Of a stretch of DNA of 64,000 nt, positions 61,219 to 64,000 are shown piece by piece; position 1 is the stretch's first letter; each line of letters begins with the position of its first letter. Made by a program: the position numbers and the translations under genes. This stretch comes from Streptomyces macrolidinus. Its GTDB lineage: Bacteria; Actinomycetota; Actinomycetes; Streptomycetales; Streptomycetaceae. Location: positions 124,001 to 188,000 of the forward strand of contig NZ_JAMWMR010000001.1 of assembly GCF_023887685.1 (NCBI RefSeq), read 5' to 3'. The notes beneath the pieces were generated by a model, which ran no database searches, was not told the origin of the DNA, and worked only from the letters and a program-made list of their open reading frames with translations.

Positions 61219-62046
61219 GTGACGGCACTTAGGTCACAGGGAGTTGGCACATTGGGCACCATCTACGGCGACTGGCTCAAGGCGCAGCGCGAGGCCAGGG
61301 GGCTGACGCAGCAGGAACTGGCGGACATGGCGTTCATGACGCGTTCGCACATCGCGCACATCGAGGCGGGCCGTCGCGTCCCGTCCAAGGATGACGCGCG
61401 ACGGCTGGACAAGGCGCTGGGCACGGGGGATGTGCTGACCAGCTTCCTGCCGGATCAGGATGTCGCGGCCCCAGACCACTTCGAGACAGTGCGACTACTG
61501 GAACAAGAGGCGGTGATGATCTGCGAGTTCGCCCTGTCGTTCGTCCCGGGCATCCTTCAGACAGAACGGTACGCACGTGCGGTTCTGAACAGACGCTTCC
61601 CTCCCGTGAGTGGAGAGGAGTGTGACAAGCGCGTCATCACGCGCCTTGAGCGCGCGCAGATCCTTGACGATCCGATGACACCCGTAGTGTGGGCTCTGCT
61701 GGACGAGGCTGTACTACGCCGTCAGATCGGTGGACCGGAGGTCATGGCAGGGCAGCTCGATCACCTTGTGCAACTCACGGAGAGCGGCCGGGTCCACGTG
61801 CACGTGATGCCGTTCACTCTTGGCAGTCACTCTCTCCTGAACAACATGGTCACCCTGATGTGGTTCGAGGACCAACCGCCTACGGCGTACACCGAGGGCC
61901 TCTACATGAGCAAGATCCACGATGACCCGTCCGTGGTCCAGGAAATGCAACATCGCTACGCTTTCGCACTGGGCGACGCACTCCCGCTCAAGGACTCACT
62001 GACTCTGCTCAGGACAACCGCAAGGGACTACGAACGTCATGGCTGA
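61219..62046 (+). CDS. XRE-family regulator with DUF5753 (Scr1-type)
   Basis: Regulator of 275 aa; GTG 61219 has AAGGG close by, and TTG 61252 is an alternative. N-terminal XRE helix-turn-helix: LKAQREARGLTQQELADMAFMTRSHIAHIEAG. The C-terminal DUF5753 domain includes FVPGILQTERYARAVL and VMPFTLGSHSLLNNMVTLMWF. It overlaps the DUF397 gene by 8 nt, the usual Scr1/Scr2-like pair of actinobacteria, in which the small partner modulates the regulator. Codon use seems less G+C-biased than neighbours, consistent with accessory DNA. Confidence 0.9.
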   Translation: MTALRSQGVGTLGTIYGDWLKAQREARGLTQQELADMAFMTRSHIAHIEAGRRVPSKDDARRLDKALGTGDVLTSFLPDQDVAAPDHFETVRLLEQEAVMICEFALSFVPGILQTERYARAVLNRRFPPVSGEECDKRVITRLERAQILDDPMTPVVWALLDEAVLRRQIGGPEVMAGQLDHLVQLTESGRVHVHVMPFTLGSHSLLNNMVTLMWFEDQPPTAYTEGLYMSKIHDDPSVVQEMQHRYAFALGDALPLKDSLTLLRTTARDYERHG

Positions 62047-62260
62047 CCGAACCATCTCGAACGCCGCCGCGCTGAAGGGCTGGCGCAAGTCGTCCCACAG
62101 CAACGAGAACGCCGGTAGCTGCCTCGAAGTCCTCGACGGTCACCCCTCTGGCGTCCCGGTACGCGACTCCAAGAACGTGCACGGCCCGGCGGTCGTCTTC
62201 TCCGCGGCCGACTGGTCGTCCTTCGTCACGGCCGTCAAGAAGGGCGAACTTCCCCGCTGA
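62039..62260 (+). CDS. DUF397 protein
   Basis: Small protein of 73 aa of the DUF397 family. LKGWRKSSHSNENAGSCLEVLDG and VPVRDSKNVHGPAVVFSAADWSSFVTAVKKGE are diagnostic. It partners the XRE-DUF5753 regulator, whose 3' end it overlaps by 8 nt. Its own 3' end overlaps the convergent DUF1048 gene by 26 bp. Confidence 0.93.
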   Translation: MADRTISNAAALKGWRKSSHSNENAGSCLEVLDGHPSGVPVRDSKNVHGPAVVFSAADWSSFVTAVKKGELPR

Positions 62261-62555
62261 TGGACTCCTGGTAGACGTCCGCGAAGGTGGGGGAGTCCTT
62301 GATCAGGTCGTCGCAGAACGCCGCGACGTCGTTGCCGGTGAGTTGCAGGACCCCCTTGCCCGCGGCGACACCCTCCTCGAAGAAGTCGACGATCCCGGGG
62401 AGCAGAGGTCCGTCTGGCAGGTCGACCGGTCCGACCTTGAACAGGTACCTCTGCATCTCCTTGTAGACGATCTGGTAGTCCGGCGGGAGCGCCTTGACCC
62501 GAGCCATGTGCGCCCGCCACTGCTTCTTGCCCTCGATGATGTCCTGGATGCTCAC
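62235..62555 (-). CDS. DUF1048 protein, copy 1
   Basis: Protein of 106 aa of the DUF1048 family. MSIQDIIEGKKQWRAHMARVKALPPDYQIVYKEMQRYLF and VLQLTGNDVAAFCDDLIKD are typical: a long helix pair like other PadR-partner proteins. GTG start at 62555. It lies 1 bp downstream of the second DUF1048 gene; both follow PadR. Function unknown. Confidence 0.88.
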   Translation of the reverse strand: MSIQDIIEGKKQWRAHMARVKALPPDYQIVYKEMQRYLFKVGPVDLPDGPLLPGIVDFFEEGVAAGKGVLQLTGNDVAAFCDDLIKDSPTFADVYQESISGEVRPS

Positions 62556-62556
62556 G

Positions 62557-62913
62557 TCAGCCTCCCAGTCGGCTCAGTTTCCTTGCGACGTTCCGGTTCA
62601 ACTGCTCGCGCCACCGGTCGCGATAGGTTCGAGCGCCTTCGCCACCGGCCAGCGCCGCGCAGAAGCCGCGGATGTCGTCGCCGAGCACCTCGTGGACGCT
62701 CTGCCCGTCCGCCGCGGTCTCTTCGAGGAGCCCCAGGGCGGCGTCGAGGATCGGCATCAGATTGCGGCCGGTGAAGTCCCCGTAGGGGAAGAGATGGGCG
62801 ATGATCTGTCCCCACGCTGCCCGGTAGTCGTCCGGCAGGACCTCGGCCCGAGCCTCGAACGCCTTCCATTCCCTGGTGAGATCGCTGCCTGTGACCTTCT
62901 CCCAGAAGTTCAT
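62557..62913 (-). CDS. DUF1048 protein, copy 2
   Basis: Protein of 118 aa of the same family as its neighbour (MNFWEKVTGSDLTREWKAFEARAEVLPDDYRAAWGQIIAHLF; GDDIRGFCAALAGGEGA). The shared pattern PDDYRAAW / PPDYQIVY and the C-terminal DDIRGFC / NDVAAFC suggest tandem duplication. ATG overlaps the PadR stop by 4 nt, so it is co-translated with PadR. Function unknown. Confidence 0.88.
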   Translation of the reverse strand: MNFWEKVTGSDLTREWKAFEARAEVLPDDYRAAWGQIIAHLFPYGDFTGRNLMPILDAALGLLEETAADGQSVHEVLGDDIRGFCAALAGGEGARTYRDRWREQLNRNVARKLSRLGG

Positions 62914-63236
62914 CTCCCGCCCCCCTTGAGCTTGTCGATGCGTGATGAGACGTACTGCCACTTCGCCCAGAACTTCGCGAGCTCTTCGCGTCCGGCGTCG
63001 TTGAGCGCGTAGAACTTGCGCGGCGGACCGACCCCGGACGGTCGCTTGGTCACCTGGACGAGTCCATTCCGCTCCAGGCGCAGCAGGATGGTGTACACCG
63101 TTCCCTCGACGACGTCGGTGAAGCCCAGCTCGTTGAGCTGACGGGTGATGGCGTACCCGTAGGTCTCCTCGCTGCCGATGATCTGGAGCACGCACCCTTC
63201 GAGCGTGCCCTTCAGCATCTCCGTCAGGTCGTCCAT
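62910..63236 (-). CDS. PadR-family transcriptional regulator
   Basis: Winged-helix regulator of 108 aa from ATG 63236 (GAGGAGG 7 nt upstream; GTG 63239 adjacent). The HTH includes GCVLQIIGSEETYGYAITRQL and EGTVYTILLRLERNGLV, and a short C-terminal dimerisation helix follows (LAKFWAKWQYVSSRIDKL). It forms an operon with two DUF1048 genes. A 9+12+9 inverted repeat just upstream is a likely operator. Confidence 0.9.
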   Translation of the reverse strand: MDDLTEMLKGTLEGCVLQIIGSEETYGYAITRQLNELGFTDVVEGTVYTILLRLERNGLVQVTKRPSGVGPPRKFYALNDAGREELAKFWAKWQYVSSRIDKLKGGGR

Positions 63237-63267
63237 CACCGGTCCTCCTCGACCCTGCTGGTACTAC

Positions 63268-63297
63268 GTGATACCGAGTACCGCTATACGGTATCAC
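63268..63297. promoter_or_regulatory. Probable PadR operator
   Basis: GTGATACCG (63268-63276) and its exact complement CGGTATCAC (63289-63297) are separated by 12 bp. The site lies 29 bp upstream of padR in a less G+C-rich stretch. Autoregulation is inferred. Confidence 0.75.
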
Positions 63298-63329
63298 CGG
63301 GTAGCGGAGGGTAGTAGCGTCTCCGCCTT

Positions 63330-63583
63330 GATCGTTCGCAGGGTCAGAGCGCGCGTCGGCTCCGTACACAGCGAGCTGTGCGAGCCGGGTGAACGCCCGT
63401 AAGTAGATGTCGAGTTCGCTCGGGGCCGTGATCGTCACCTTCGCCGCGAGCAGTTCCACGTGGATGCGTGAGTCATCGAAGACCGTGAACTGCTCAAGCG
63501 GCCACATGGCGCCTTCGTGAGCGGCCTGGGCGGTGGCACGGTCCGGCGGGAGGCCGTGGCCGCTCAGAACTACTCAATTCTGC
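63330..63583 (-). pseudogene. C-terminal remnant of an HTH regulator
   Basis: On the minus strand an open frame encodes AMWPLEQFTVFDDSRIHVEL, then AAKVTITAPSELDIYLRAF and RLAQLAVYGADAR. This resembles the C-terminal end of XRE/Scr1-like Streptomyces regulators, in which a strand-rich segment is followed by a helix ending VYGxxAR. The reading frame has a stop upstream near 63584 and no HTH part. It ends next to the PadR operator. Probably a fragment left by rearrangement. Confidence 0.5.
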
Positions 63584-63595
63584 GAGCGTGAAGTG

Positions 63596-63880
63596 TCACA
63601 GCCTTCTCTTCGACCTGAAGTCATTCAGCCACTCCTGGGTCGCCGCGAGGTCAGGGGCGGTGCCCACTACCTCGTACGAGAAGTCGTTCCACTCCTCCAG
63701 AACCCGCGGCTCGTCGGGGCGGAGGTGACCGGCGCCCCCGTTCACCGGCCGGTGACGGCGGTACTGGTCCATCGGTGGGCGCCGCCGCTTGTCGTACGCG
63801 GCGAGCGGGTCATCGGCGTCCACGCGCGGGACGGCACGCGACGGCTGGTTCGGAGGGCCGGGTCGGCGGTGCTTGCCCAT
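63596..63880 (-). CDS. Hypothetical protein, 94 aa
   Basis: Small basic protein of 94 aa, Pro/Arg-rich in the first half (KHRRPGPPNQPSRAVPRVDADDP) and more ordered at the end (EEWNDFSYEVVGTAPDLAATQEWLNDFRSKRR). ATG 63880 has only GAG upstream. No domain recognised. The ending resembles short Streptomyces proteins of unknown function. Confidence 0.55.
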   Translation of the reverse strand: MGKHRRPGPPNQPSRAVPRVDADDPLAAYDKRRRPPMDQYRRHRPVNGGAGHLRPDEPRVLEEWNDFSYEVVGTAPDLAATQEWLNDFRSKRRL

Positions 63881-63893
63881 GCGCTCGATGCTC

Positions 63894-64000
63894 TCAGATC
63901 GTCACCGGCTCCGCCGCCACCCTCACCCCCGCCGGGGCGGCGAAGGGGTCGGCGCCACCGAGGGATGAATTCCGCCCCCACCCGTGTTGGGAAGAGACGG
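63894..64000 (-). CDS. C-terminal end of a gene running off the window
   Basis: A minus-strand frame is open from the window edge to TGA at 63894-63896 and encodes NSSLGGADPFAAPAGVRVAA followed by EPVTI. It lies 13 bp upstream of the next ATG. Too short to identify. Confidence 0.4.
   Translation of the reverse strand, partial: VSSQHGWGRNSSLGGADPFAAPAGVRVAAEPVTI

Overview
The window is chromosomal DNA of a Streptomyces species. The grounds are very high G+C, GTG and TTG starts behind AGGAGG-type Shine-Dalgarno sites, a complete desferrioxamine locus (desABCD, desE, desF), the developmental regulator gene adpA with its TTA codon, a CebR/CebEFG/BglC cello-oligosaccharide locus with CebR operators, and XRE/DUF397 and PadR/DUF1048 pairs. 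The gene order agrees with what I remember of the S. coelicolor block from about SCO2770 to SCO2835 read in reverse. That comparison is from memory, not from an alignment.

Layout. 0.4-3 kb: tRNA-Lys, a secreted NlpC/P60 protein, a chitin-active AA10 LPMO behind a DasR-like box, a DUF3592 protein, and a second tRNA-Lys. 3-6 kb: ectoine/hydroxyectoine importer ehuBCDA. 6-11 kb: luciferase-like monooxygenase, a PAS-GGDEF-EAL protein (CdgA-like, with a BldD-type box), a secreted M6 protease, then a 60-bp tandem repeat and a third tRNA-Lys. 11-17 kb: small Prim-Pol-like and hypothetical genes, then an overlapping trio of a Cas4/AddB-like PD-(D/E)XK nuclease, a 542-aa protein of unknown function and an SF1 helicase. 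17-22 kb: PAP2 lipid phosphatase, NsdA-like TPR regulator, membrane protein, spermidine-synthase-like protein. 22-29 kb: bglC, cebGFE and cebR, then a DUF574 methyltransferase. 29.7-32.6 kb: tRNA-His, orn, adpA and a small membrane protein. 32.9-36.7 kb: universal stress protein, VOC/ArsR pair, a broken methyltransferase, glmS, and a small conserved gene. 36.8-39.1 kb: an IS200/IS605 element (TnpA and TnpB) beside a truncated phosphatase gene. 39-47.4 kb: DUF4429 protein and the des locus. 47.4-56.2 kb: leucine and branched acyl-CoA catabolism (AcdH, HMG-CoA lyase, biotin carboxylase pair) with a divergent TetR regulator, another acyl-CoA dehydrogenase and a TesB thioesterase. 56-60.8 kb: phosphatase, PucR regulator and agmatinase, beta-lactamase-like hydrolase. 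60.8-64 kb: variable region with XRE-DUF397, DUF1048 x2-PadR, a broken regulator and the end of one more gene.

How it fits together. Several nutrient modules sit beside their own regulators and operators: CebR with two 14-bp palindromes (cellobiose), DasR box with LPMO (chitin/GlcNAc), two iron boxes with desA and desE, paired 16-bp TetR operators with the leucine operon, PucR beside agmatinase, and PadR behind a 9+12+9 inverted repeat. Developmental control is represented by adpA (TTA codon, AdpA-type box), the c-di-GMP gene with a BldD box, and orn. The least explained content is the nuclease-unknown-helicase trio, the structured repeats attached to two of the three identical tRNA-Lys genes, the 60-bp minisatellite, a perfect 34-bp palindrome at 2206-2239, and three gene remnants.
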